A DNA stretch of 64,000 nt from Adiantum capillus-veneris (GCA_014529385.2 CM043966.1:111342468-111406467); one strand, 5' to 3'. Shown: positions 36,186 through 46,628, numbered from the stretch's first letter. Notes: generated by a model from the sequence alone, not told the origin. Translations and numbers: made by a program.

Positions 36186-37559
36186 TTGCAAGCCATCCAT
36201 CAAAAGAAGGCTTCCAAGGAACAAGCAGAGCTTAGAAAAATCCAAGCAAGAGTTGAGGCTCAAGAACCACAACAACGTCTTAGATGCCAACGAGAGGCTA
36301 ATCTGGGAATCACGCAAGCATTTTTCGAGGACACAGATGACGACTCATTAGAATCTGAGCCACCCCTACGATACCCAATTGAGCTAAATAGCCCCTATGG
36401 GAAAGTACTATACAATGCCTTAGTAGATGCGGGAGCTAAACACAATTTGTTGTCCTATGGAGTTTGGTGTCAATTAGAGAAACGGACCCTATCATCGAGT
36501 ACGATGCAAGTCAAGGGCATTAATAAAAAGAAAACTGCTATTCTTGGAGTCCTTCAGACCCCTGTTGTCTATGACAAAGGAACCATAGTGCAGAGGTTTC
36601 TAGTCATGCCCGCGGGAGCTATGGAAGGCAACGTAAACCTGGGACTCACGTGGATGTTGGCAACCAAATGCACTATTGATTAGGATATTGGTAGTGTCAC
36701 GACGCGACCACCGACTCTTACCCCTATCATTCAAGCAAAGTCACCTACGTTGCAAACTCTAGCAAAGTTGAAGGATAGCCAACATTCACAAGCCAAGGTG
36801 GTTAACTCGTCTTTGCCGGCTACCCATGAACCTAGCACTTCAACACTTGTAGTTGCTGCAAGCAGTAATATTGCAAGTACTCAAACTGCATGACCTAAGA
36901 GTACATATCAATGGGTCCCCAAGGCCTTACTTCCAACTACCTCAACCCTCCCATCCATTCCAAGAAAAAATTTCCCCGGAAAACCAAGAGCGCGCCCTAG
37001 GAGATTCAAGACCAAATCACGATGGATTCCAAAACAACTATTAGAAGCCCAAGGCTACTATGATGGAAATGAGAAAATTTGGGTACCTAAACGTAAAATG
37101 TGTCATTCCCTATCGACAACAAACCCATATGAGTCAAACAGTGTAACGCTAAAGCCAATGGCAGACCGTGGGAAGGGAAAGATCACAGAATGCTACACAC
37201 CTAGTCCGGAGCTAGTTTGGGATCCAAGGCAAAACCAATTTATTCCACCTAGCTCAGGAAGGGGGGAGTTCCATGAAGCTTCTAGCTCCTCATGTAATAC
37301 ATCCCTAGAGGTAAAAGCTTCTACACAGCCTCCACCTACAATAGTGGACCTCCATGAAGCTACAAAGGAATCCACACCTTCCAGTGTTCAAGAATCACCT
37401 GATGAACCACTTCAAGTTCGATCCTGGGAGAGTACCTTACCACCCTTGCAACTCGACGAGGCACCTAAGGTAATAGAAAACTACTGGCAAAAATCTTCAC
37501 CTATAACAACTTGGAACAACTGGTTTCAAAGGGTGACGACATCATTTCAAACGGTATGA
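36186..37559 (+). pseudogene. Element A extra domain: second protease-like fold and Pro/Ser-rich tail
   Basis: This part follows the integrase in the same frame after a single TAG (36,177-36,179). A basic, coiled N-terminus is followed by ALVDAGAKHNLLS, an Asp-Ala-Gly-Ala version of the retropepsin active-site motif. Some 80 residues later comes NLGLTWMLATKCTID, which resembles the ILGRPWL signature strand. After another TAG (36,681) a low-complexity tail repeats Trp-Val/Ile-Pro-Lys motifs (YQWVPKALL, SRWIPKQLL, EKIWVPKRK). I infer a second retropepsin-like domain downstream of integrase. Whether it is an active protease is doubtful because Ser/Thr is missing next to the Asp. Confidence 0.55.
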
Positions 37560-37657
37560 TCTACCCAAGGAAGGGGGGAGTGTTTGTGGACATCCATTAT
37601 TCACTTGCTTCCCTCTCAACCTTTCTCCCTGACCTCTTAATCTCCAATCTTAGGGAA

Positions 37658-37670
37658 TGTATATATAAAG
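37658..37670 (+). promoter_or_regulatory. Possible internal TATA promoter of element A
   Basis: GTATATATAAAGCC lies about 140 bases upstream of a small intact ORF. A splice-acceptor-like TGCGTGTACAG ends directly before the ORF's ATG. The ORF could be expressed from its own promoter or from a spliced genomic RNA. Confidence 0.4.
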
Positions 37671-37805
37671 CCTTATACTCACAAAACAAGATAAAAAATT
37701 AAAAGAGCAAGAGCCATAACACAAAATCATAAAAGCAAATTATGCACAAGAACACGACCCTTGTAATATTTGCACTCTAACCATCATCTATTTGCGTGTA
37801 CAGAT

Positions 37806-38228
37806 ATGGCTAGTACGCTAGAGTCATCCACTCCTGCCTTGGGTGAGAGGTACCCTCGTTACTTTTCACAAATATTTCACATGGTCTTTCCAGTGCTTGC
37901 ATGTGAATGGGATTTGATACGTATGCTAGCATGTGAGAGGAATTTTGAGGAGTTAGAATGGCTGATACGTCTCTTGACCACGTCTGATCCATACTTAGTA
38001 GAGAGCATTTCTCCCATTGCCCAAGCCTACCCTTTTGACCAAGATGACTATAGGCGTTTAGTGACCTTCTTAGTAAACATGGGTACCTATGATGAAGAAG
38101 AAAATTTACAGGACTACACGGATGGCACATATGGTCTCATGGATGATGACTTTGTTTATCTCGACGATGAGGATAGGGGTTTAGCCTTAGGGTTTCCCCC
38201 CAACCTCTACAATATCCTATTCCCTTGA
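37806..38228 (+). CDS. Additional ORF of element A, unknown function
   Basis: The frame of 140 codons from MASTLESSTPALG has no stop and ends NLYNILFP. An in-frame upstream ATG at 37,770 would add 12 residues. It is acidic, rich in aromatic residues (ERYPRYFSQIFHMVFPVLAC; DDDFVYLDDEDRG) and shows no transmembrane segment or signal peptide. I do not recognise it. It occupies the position between integrase and 3' LTR where plant retrotransposons sometimes carry env-like or accessory ORFs. Unlike gag and pol of the same element, it is uninterrupted. Confidence 0.55.
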   Translation: MASTLESSTPALGERYPRYFSQIFHMVFPVLACEWDLIRMLACERNFEELEWLIRLLTTSDPYLVESISPIAQAYPFDQDDYRRLVTFLVNMGTYDEEENLQDYTDGTYGLMDDDFVYLDDEDRGLALGFPPNLYNILFP

Positions 38229-39603
38229 CACTCTAGGGGGATTGAAAATAATTAGGTTAGGGTTCCTTATGTTTTTTGTTGTGTTCAATAAGTGTTGGTA
38301 CCTTTTCCCACTAATGTGCCTCCTAGAGGTATTCCTTTTGTTTCCTAGTGTGTACAGGAGCGTGTTGCTATTGATAGGATTTGGACCTTCATGGAACCTT
38401 TCTCTTGTTCACACTTCAGATCAAGCACGACCATCAACACAAACAGGTGTTTTTTGTCCATTAGCATTGCCCCTATCTATTTTTCATCCATGTTTGTCTG
38501 CTTCAATTGTGATTGGTAGCCTAATATTCACCGCATTTTCTTAGTATCAAATAGTTAATTCAATGTAATTTTTTGTCATACTCACTTGTCTAGGTTTAAA
38601 AATCAAGCAGTCCGACTAAGCTAGTTTGACCAAGCTAGGTGTTAGAAATCTTCTCTTGATACCATGGGGAATGCCTTCCTAATAAGCAATGGTTACTTAG
38701 GTTCTTAATCCGATTTAGGCAGCATTGTGTGAAATGTACTAGGGCTTTCTAGTGGGCTTGACCCTATTGACCTTTAGCTTAAGTATTATAAAGGGAGTTT
38801 ACTAGTGTGATGAGCCTGGGGAGGTGTATCAGAGTTATATGACCCCCCAAAGCTACAAAATTAAAATGATGAAAACAAACAACACAAAAAAATATCAAAG
38901 TTCCACAATGTAAAATTTTAAGCTGGAAGAGAAATCTCAGCTTAATTTGGTACTTCACTCACATGTATTTCCTATGGTACTAGAGCCCTAGAGGTTCCCA
39001 GTGTGGGCACTTTTCCTTGAAAAGCAAAAAACCCAAGGCATACAAAATAAGCACACACATCAAAATTAAATCACTGTGAAAATACTTTGGGGGGTCAAAG
39101 AAAAGGTAATCAGTCAGGCAATGATTTCATGAGAAATTCCTTTTATCGTAGCTTAACTACAAGGTCTTCTAAGTATAGCCTCTAGTCAGCCCTCGAACAT
39201 GAAATACTTGGCTCTCGCGATTAAACAACTTAATTAACCAGAGAAAATTAAGAAGCTTACCCATGGTATTAATAGTCGATCTCTAGTGCCTTTCGACCGT
39301 TAAATTAGCGACCCCAAACTTGTTTAATTTTTTACCTTTACATCTATTTATGCATTTGATTACATTGCAATTTAATGCTTATTGCTGACAAATTGTTTGA
39401 AATTCTGCTACCAATCAATTGTCTGCCTAAAATTGCGTATGCTTTTTAATCGCTTATGAGAATGCAATTACTGTGCAATGTTGTTTGATTTTGCAGTGAC
39501 TGAAGAAGGCTAAGGACATTCATCTCAAATGCTCTTCCACCTCGACCAACGAGCTTCAACTCAATAGCTTCCGAGGACGGAATCTACATCAGGAAGGGGG
39601 GCA
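38229..39603 (+). other. 3' region of element A up to the polypurine tract
   Basis: No coding frame is convincing. The region ends with a polypurine tract AGGAAGGGGGGCA (39,591-39,603) directly before the 3' LTR. Confidence 0.6.
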
Positions 39604-39923
39604 TGTTAACCCTCATGGCTCACGGACACCCTATCACCTACGACGGACGTTGTAACCTATGGCGGACGTTGTATTATTTACTTGTAGAGTCAAGTACCGG
39701 GCTTGTCGTTCCAATAGGAAAAGGGTAAGAGTGATCGCCGATGAGAGGCGCACTCTAACTGGAACATTCAAGGGATTAGTTGGCTAAGCATGGGCGCCCA
39801 AGCGTGAATGGGGTGAGCTCATATAAAAGTCAACTAAACCTAAAATTTACTCATTCTCTCGTTTGTGCAATAGAAGAGTGCTCTTGCTCCATCTCCATCT
39901 CCATCTTCTTCTTCTTCACCTCC

Positions 39924-39992
<69 letters not shown>

Positions 39993-40228
39993 TGCGATCA
40001 AGCATTGCGGTGGCACGACGGCGGTGAAGCGGTTGAGCGCGACGTACGGCGCCTCCTTCTTCTTCGCGGCGAGGAATCCTCCACGGCAGGAGCATAGAGC
40101 GGTGAGTGACACACCATTGCCCTCTTTTGAGCTTACTAGTTAAGCTAGTTGTGTGCTTGGAGCCGTCTCTAGCTCGCACACAGTGTTAGGCAAGTCCCTT
40201 GCTTCGACAATGCGGCAAGGAGCGCACA
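39604..40228 (+). repeat. 3' LTR of element A
   Basis: It begins TGTTAACCCTCATGGC and ends GGAGCGCACA, followed by the AATGA duplication (40,229-40,233). It retains a TATA box (ATATAAAAG, 39,821-39,829) and a long (GT)n(GA)n tract (39,925-39,992). Confidence 0.9.
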
Positions 40229-40254
40229 AATGAATAGTCTTTAAAAAAAATTAA

Positions 40255-40860
40255 AACTTAATGAAACTCTGATCATGGATCATTAGTTCTTTTTTGGACT
40301 GAACTGATTCTTGAAAGGAGGTAGAAAGGTGAATCTTTGGGTTGGTATCTCTACATTTGGGATGGACTAATCTCATGTTTGGTTCACCGTTATATTTGCT
40401 AAATTGATTAGAACTTCTATCATGGGTCATTAGTTCTTTTTTGGACTGAACTGATTATTGAAAAAAGATAGAAAGGTGAATCTTTGGGTCGATATCTCTA
40501 CTTTTGGGATGGACTGATCACATGTTTGATTCACAGTTGTATTTGCTTGCTATTCCGGTTAGAGCTCCAATCATGGGTCATTAGTTCTTTTTTGGACTGG
40601 ACTGATTCATGAAAGGAGGTAGGAAGTTGAATCTTTGGGTCGATATCTCTACTTTTGGGATGGATTGATCACATGTTTGATTCACCGCTGTATTTGCTTG
40701 CTATTTCGATTAGAGCTCCAATCATGGGTCATTAGTTCTTTTTTGGACTAGACTGATTCATAAAAGGGGTAGAAAGGTGAATCTTTGGGTCGATATCTCT
40801 ACTTTTGGGATGGATTGATCACATATTTGATTCACCATTGTATTTGCTTGCTCATGTTTG
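40255..40860 (+). repeat. Tandem repeat, 4 copies of ~150 bp, in the transposase intron
   Basis: The motif CATGGGTCATTAGTTC recurs at 40,274 (one mismatch), 40,421, 40,572 and 40,723. Each unit also has GAATCTTTGGGT and TCTCTACTTTTGGGATGGA. The last two units are the most alike. No unit codes for protein. The block lies between the 3' border of element A and the splice acceptor at 40,993. Confidence 0.85.
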
Positions 40861-41006
40861 AGTAGATTGAGGTTATTCCCTTCAGGCTTCACTACTACGC
40901 TTGTGTGTGATATTGATTATAACACTAATGTTTGGTTTGAATAAAACTTGAAAGAAGAGATAGCATACTGAGCTATGTTTAATTGTATTGCAGGCATCCA
41001 ATAAGT

Positions 41007-43300
41007 ATGTCTTCCACCGAGAATGTCAGCGGTGGTGTTGGTGTCCCAAGCCTGGCTTCCTTGAGGAGACCTCCTACCTCGATGCCAGGTCCTGCTTCGT
41101 AGGGCACCACTTCGCAGGGCAAGCGAAAGGCAGGTGGAAAAAGTCCATGACCTGAGTGGAATTTTGCCACAAATTTAAATAAGTATCAAGATTGGAAATG
41201 TGACTTTTGTGGCGAAGAGAAATCTGGAGGAGCACCAAGAGTAAGGGATCATTTTCTAGGTGGCAATACCAGAATTCAGGAGGAAAGTGCAAGGGCTTAG
41301 GTGCAGAAGAAGCAGCTATGCGCTTAAAAGCTTTAATTGGTAAGCTAATTTCCACGAGCAAAAGATCAAAACTCTCTTCTTTCGACCATCACACCCCCAT
41401 ATCGATAAGATCAAACCAGTATGAGGGATCATTGGGTGTAATGCCCACCAATGGAAGCACTCAAAGTAGGGAACCAACTTCTCATATCGATGGAAGTACT
41501 CCTCCAAACCATGGATCTCCTGACTTTCAGGTAGGATCGTCAAAAAGTAGACAGGTTAGCTTACAGATGAGCTTCAAAACACTTTCCTTAGAAGAATCAC
41601 AACTTGCACTAGCTAAAGCCGTCTATTTCACTGGGGGATCATTGGCCATTGTCACCCGTGATGCATGGGAGTCAGCTTGGAAACGCATTGGGGAGTATGG
41701 TGCTGGATTTACCCCTCCAACATATCACCATATGAGAAACCAGTTGTTGGATAAATGTTACACAAGCACACAATAGGATATTTAAAGGGTAATATTAAAT
41801 GCAACAGAACAATCTAGATACACCATAGTTAGTGATGGTTGTTCCAACGTTCAAAGGCGGCCATTGATCAACATCATGCTTGTATGTCCTCATGGTGAAT
41901 GTTTTATCAAAGCTGTGGATAGCTCTGGTCAAATAAAGTTTGGCAGTATTATAGCTGACATCATTGGCGACGCAGTTGAGGAACTTGGAAAAGAAAATGT
42001 TGTCCAAGTAATCATGGACAATGCCAAAAATTGCAGGGCTGCAGGTAGAATACTTGAAAGTCGCTTCTCTCACCTATATAGTGCTGGTTGCAGTACACAC
42101 GGCTTGAACTTGGTATTGCAGGATTGGTACAAGAGGGAGGACACAGAGTGGTTCAAATGGATAGTAGACAATGCTCGCTTAATAGTCAAGTTTGTTTTGA
42201 AGCGTTAGAGGGTTCTTGACATGTACCATCAGAGGATGTCTACTATGTTAAAGCTGCCGTGCGAAACTAGATTTTGAACCAACTACTATACGGTAGAATC
42301 ACTAATAAAAAATAAGAATGCTGTGATGGAGACATTTGTTTGTGCCACTTTTTCAGAATGGGATGCTGGTCAAAGGGAGAAGATAAAAAGCAAAATAGGG
42401 GTGATTAGAGATCTACTAGCTGATCGCCACTTCTGGGATGATGTGGTGGATGTGCACAATGTCATGATGCCCATTATGCTCGCATTACGCCAACTGGATT
42501 CTACCTTGCCTAACATAGGTAAGGTGTGGATGGCTTGGTGGACTGTTCAAGAAAGCCTTGCAAATCTAGAGGAGCCCCAGGAGCCAATTGTGAAGCCTTG
42601 GAAGACACCATTCACTCAAAAGAGGAGAGAAATTTTGAGAAAGTATGTGCATGGTCGATGGGTTGGAGCACATAGTCCACTACACAGCGTAGCTTTCTTA
42701 TTGGATCCAGAGTATTGGGCAATGGAAATAGACAAACTTGATGAGGAGGTGATGGAAGACTTTTATGATGTGATAGGCAGGTTTTATGATGATCCTGATG
42801 AGCATGCATCAACTGTTACTGATCTTACGAAGTTTAAACTCAAAGAGGGTAAGTTTGGTACAAAATTTGTGCAGAAACTTGCCACGGAGCAACCAACGTG
42901 GAAGTGGTGGATGATGAATGGTGGTAGTGCACCCACCCTTAAACACCTAGCTGTTAGAATCCTAGCCCAATGTGTATCCAATTCAAGTTCTGAGAGAAAC
43001 TGGAGTACATATAAATATGTACATTCCACCATCAAAAACCGCCTTCTAAATTCAAGAGGTGAAAAATTGGTGTATATGTACTGCAACCATCGGCTATTGG
43101 CAAGAGTGCAAGCTGAGAACTACAAAGAGGAGATGCCGCGCTGGACTTATGATGTAACCAATGATGAGGTGGACGAAGACAGTGAGCTGCAAGGGGAATC
43201 TCATGAAGTAGAAACTACATGTACTTTAGAAGACATTGAAGAGAATTTGGAAATTGAACCAACTTTGACCCGTCCCAGCAAGCGAGGGTGGTTTAATTAA
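41007..43300 (+). pseudogene. hAT transposase with BED finger, DUF659 and dimerisation domain
   Basis: The chosen start (MSSTENVSGG, 41,007) lies just after a splice acceptor. In order: a BED zinc finger (DWKCDFCGEE, then VRDHFLGG and, after a frameshift, CKGLGAEEAA), the DUF659 RNase H-like core (IVSDGCSNVQRRPLINI, VIMDNAKNC, AGCSTHGLNLVLQD), the insertion region, and the C-terminal hAT dimerisation motif (SNSSSERNWSTYKYVHS). Stops interrupt at about 41,099, 41,150, 41,774, 42,208 and 42,275 (for example ETRF-stop-TNYY). The last 325 codons (42,323-43,300) are uninterrupted. Such transposases bind the ends and cut and paste the element. This copy cannot make an intact protein. Confidence 0.88.
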
Positions 43301-43588
43301 TAGATTATCAAATCCATTGAGTGACTTCTGCTTAAGTTCAGAAACTGTTTATCTTATAAGTTTTTTTTTTATATTTAGTTTAAGGTTTAGACATTTGCTT
43401 AATAATAAATGAAGCCCTTAAAAACCTTTACAAAGTCACAAATCATTATTAAAGCTTCATAATATACAAAGCCCTAACAAATCGTTGCATGATCACATAT
43501 CATAATTGAAGCTGAAGAGAAGACAATTCACAATTCACTAATAAATTCTCGCAAGACAACGACTCAATGTTATCAAATGTTACAAACA
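43301..43588. other. Convergent 3' region between the two hAT genes
   Basis: The stretch between the transposase stop and the RING stop is AT-rich, with AATAATAAATGAAG near 43,400. It probably holds the 3' ends of both transcripts. Confidence 0.4.
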
Positions 43589-45022
43589 CTATCCAAGTGA
43601 TAGTGAAATATTTGTGAGAATATCTTCATTCTCCTGTTCACGCTGACATTTAAGCTTATTATAGTCTTCGGACATTTTGAACATTGCATATAGCTTTTTG
43701 GATATCTCAAACTCACATATAGCACAATGAAAGTTATTCATCATGCTTTGCATCAAGCATGATATATGATACATATGCCCGCATGGCAAGCTGAAGTGAC
43801 CACACCACTCATGAAAGAATGATCTACATATGGGGCAAGGACCACCGTGCTCACCAGAAGCTGGAGGGGCCTCAATAGATGTTGGGTGCTCAATCAATGT
43901 GGCAGCATTTTAATTTTATATAGTCACCTCTAACTCTTTTACGCGGCGAGATAGCACCTTCACCTCCCTTTGCAAGTCTCTATTTAGGGTTTCTTCTGCA
44001 TGAGAGCCTTGTGTAGCTTGTGATGCTTGCCTAAGTTGAGTTTGAAGCTCCTCCTTAACTTGATGCACTTCCATTGATGCACAGGCTCTTGATACGTGTT
44101 TTCTTGTCTTCAGAGGGCTGCTCCCATTTAAAGTCTTCAGGGATCTTTCCTTTCCCCTCTTGATGCACTACAAGCGTCGTGAAAGAGCCATGTGGAAGGG
44201 GCACCGTCTCCATAAGATCACCTAAAGTTCCCCCATTGAAGTAGGGGAATATCAGAAACCATGGCAACGTTACAGAGTGGGCAATACTCCTCACAATCCC
44301 TCTATGGTTGAGATCTACTCCACTTTCTGATGCAAAGATTTTCCATTGATGCTTGGCCTGTCCTTTGAACTCCTTGGCACAATAAGTATTCATTGCAGGA
44401 AGGAAACTGATCCCTTTGATTTGAACTTGCCACCCTGTGCCATAAGCCCCTGACCCAAGTTTCTTGATCTTCTTAATGGACTTATTTGGAATGCCCAAAG
44501 TCATACTACATTCAGAATTGTATATATTGCTCTCCAGGTGACTGGCAGAAGCAGTATCACCCGATGTTCCCTCAATGACAGCCTCCTCAATAAACGGTTC
44601 TCCAACTTGGCTACTCCCCATAACTCTCGTGATAGCCATTCGCATTTTCTTGCTCAGGCCAAACTATGTGTCTATGTGGGATGCTCGCCTTGACCTCTCC
44701 TTTTCAGCTCTCCATCTTGCATTCCAATGCTCTAGCTTACCCTTCTCTACTTCTTGAGGGCATTCCTCTTTCAAATCAGAGGCCACCTTGGGCAAATTTC
44801 CCACCCAGCTGCTCAGTAATGAGATTATTGATTCGGTTGTTTTTTTTGGATATAACAACAAAATTTTTCGGGCAATCTCACTGTATAATGATTGCAATCT
44901 AGACTCATCTGCAACAATCTGCGCTATATCGTCGGGATCTAGTGCACTGACGATTGTAATCAACAATTGTCTAATTTTCTTTTTGAACTCTATCATTGAA
45001 GTAGCAGAAGGATCCATTTTGC
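43589..45022 (-). pseudogene. Second hAT-borne gene: kinase N-lobe-like, coiled coil, RING finger
   Basis: The exon begins at a splice acceptor (CCATTGCAG|GCAAAATGG) and the ATG is at 45,017 (MDPSATSMIEFKKK). A helical N-domain of about 115 residues ends at one in-frame TAG (44,664-44,666). The same frame continues through a protein-kinase N-lobe: glycine loop KKLGSGAYGTGWQV, NTYCAKEF with the ATP lysine, and hinge-like FLIFPYFNGGTLGDLM. No HRD or DFG motif follows, so catalysis is unlikely. In other frames downstream lie a 53-residue coiled coil (from 44,073) and a RING-H2 finger (43,897-43,589): CPIC, PCGHMYHISC, CAIC. A frameshift or introns separate these. It converges on the transposase gene. 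Function unknown; a ubiquitin-ligase role is inference. Confidence 0.65.
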
Positions 45023-45141
45023 CTGCAATGGTATTATTGCAAACAACACATTGTGAAATATAACTATGTGCCACTCCATTTGGATCTTTTCTACGTGAAA
45101 GAAAAAGTGCAGTATTCCTCACCGTACAACAACTTACAAGC

Positions 45142-46231
45142 AGATGCTCCTGTCATTCTAGCAGCAACACACCTAGTCGCAATTGCAACCATGTGCCGAA
45201 GCATGAATGACTGGGAGCAACATAAAACATAGTCACCCTACGCTTTTGCAATGACACACCTAGCCGCAATTGCAACCATGTGCCAGTGCATCCACGCACG
45301 GTGAGTTCTTTCAAACAGATGCTCTTGTCATTCTAGCAGCAACACACCTAGTTGCATTTGCAACCATGTGCCGAAGCATGAATGACTGGGAGCAACATAA
45401 AACATAGTCACCCTACGCTTTTGCAATGACACACCTAGCCGCAATTGCAACCATGTGCCAGTGCATCCACGCACGGTGACTTCTTTCAAACAGAAGCTAC
45501 CGTCAATCTAGCAGCAACACACCTAGTCGCAATTGCAACCATGTGCCGAAGCATGAATGACTAGGAGCAACATAAAACATAGTCATCCTACGCTTTTGCA
45601 ATGACACACCTAGTTGCAATTGCAACCATGTGCCAGTGCATTCATGCACGATGTCTTCTTTCAAGATTCAAGCATATGAAACATTATGAAATTATTTGAG
45701 CACACATTCATGCATTAGATGCTAGCGTCATTCTAGCAGCAACACACCTAGTCACAATTGCAACCATGTGCCGAAGCATGAATGACGGGAAGCAACATAA
45801 AACATAGTCATCTTGTGTTTTTGCAATGACACACCTAGCCGCAATTGCAACCATGTGCCAGTGCATCCACGCACGGTGAGTTCTTTCTAACAGATGCTCC
45901 TGTCATTCTAGCAGCAACACACCTAGTCGCATTTGCAACCATGTGCCGAAGCATGAATGACTGGGAGCAACATAAAACACAGTCACCCTACGCTTTTGCA
46001 ATGACACACCTAGCCGCAATTGCAACCATGTGCCAGTGCATCCACGCACGGTGACTTCTTTCAAACAGATGCTACCGTCAATCTAGCAGCAACACACCTA
46101 GTCGCAATTGCAACCATGTGCCGAAGCATGAATGACTGGGAGCAATATAAAACGTAATCATCGTACGCTTTTGCAATGACACACCTAGCCGCAATTGCAA
46201 CCATATGCCAGTGCATCCACGTACGATGATT
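45142..46231. repeat. Tandem repeat, 6 copies of 175 bp, near the right hAT end
   Basis: Units start with AGATGCT/AGAAGCT at 45,142, 45,317, 45,492, 45,717, 45,892 and 46,067; the fourth is preceded by a 50-bp insertion. Each unit is itself two related halves, each holding ACACACCTAG and GCAATTGCAACCATGTGCC. The core GCAATTGC is palindromic. A period of 175 is not a multiple of three, so this is not a protein repeat. On minus it lies in the first intron of the kinase/RING gene. Confidence 0.9.
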
Positions 46232-46416
46232 TGATAAAAGAAATTTTATACCTTTAAGTTTTAACGCAAAAAACTCAAAAAAACATCAATAAAATAAGGA
46301 AGGGATTAAAAAATTACCGCTACACTGCTTTGAGAATGTGGAAAACTGCCAAAACTTTTGGTGAAGAAGACTTTTCAATGTACCTCTCTTGTGAAAAAGA
46401 CAAGCACCGGTGTCGT

Positions 46417-46426
46417 CTTTATATAG
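46417..46426 (-). promoter_or_regulatory. Right inward promoter (minus strand)
   Basis: On minus the sequence reads GGCTATATAAAGACGAC, directly inside the GC-rich terminal block. A leader follows with a possible donor (GTGTAGCG|GTAATTTTT near 46,318), which could splice over the 175-bp repeats to the acceptor at 45,023. The layout mirrors the left end. Confidence 0.5.
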
Positions 46427-46428
46427 CC

Positions 46429-46502
46429 ACGGCGGGCCCGGCGGGGAAGTGGCTTTACCCGGAGGGCCCGGCGGGTTAACTACTTAGCCCGGCAGGCCTT
46501 TA
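46429..46502. promoter_or_regulatory. Right GC-rich subterminal motifs of the hAT element
   Basis: GGCGGGCCCGGCGGGG, GGAGGGCCCGGCGGG and GCCCGGCAGGCC are spaced through this stretch. They match motifs of the left end (14,890-14,965). Confidence 0.55.
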
Positions 46503-46628
46503 GCCGGTCTCCAAGTCTCCTTGCAAGTCAAAAAAGATGAATGTCAATTAACATAATATTTGTTATTTTGCATTTCTATTGTTATTAACTTGAAATTATA
46601 GTGTGATCACGTCATTTTGAAATCCCTG

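Larger units (their letters stand above)
15080..40228 (+). mobile_element. Ty3/gypsy retrotransposon A (full span incl. nested element B)
   Basis: Two related LTRs, a tRNA-Asp-type primer site, a polypurine tract and a 5-bp duplication define a complete insertion in the hAT intron. Internal order: leader, gag with several zinc knuckles, protease, reverse transcriptase, RNase H, (element B), integrase, a second protease-like domain, and an extra small ORF before the 3' LTR. Without B it is about 13.9 kb. The pol frame carries several stops, so it is no longer autonomous. The protease-RT-RNase H-integrase order places it in Ty3/gypsy; the primer-site type is common in plant Athila/Tat-like elements. 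Confidence 0.9.
14764..46628 (+). mobile_element. hAT-superfamily DNA transposon, 31.9 kb with nested insertions
   Basis: The ends read TAGGGATTTTAATTACG and, in reverse complement on the right, CAGGGATTTCAAAATGACG. The T/C difference at the first base and the AGGGAT core resemble the ends of maize Ac. The element is flanked by an exact 8-bp duplication. About 25.2 kb is Ty3 element A and its own insert; the hAT sequence itself is 14,764-15,079 plus 40,234-46,628, about 6.7 kb. It holds a degraded DUF659/hAT transposase gene (plus), a second gene on minus with kinase-like and RING domains, two tandem-repeat blocks, GC-rich subterminal motifs and a TATA box facing inward at each end. All genes carry stop codons, so it is probably immobile unless supplied in trans. 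Confidence 0.88.

Noticed and set aside
45142-46231. CRISPR-like array
   Set aside because: Units are contiguous 175-bp tandem repeats without unique spacers, and the DNA is plainly eukaryotic.
14764-46628. Reading the split LINE as two independent, truncated insertions or a segmental rearrangement
   Set aside because: The breakpoints coincide to the base, an exact 8-bp duplication flanks the block, and the ends match each other as hAT terminal repeats.
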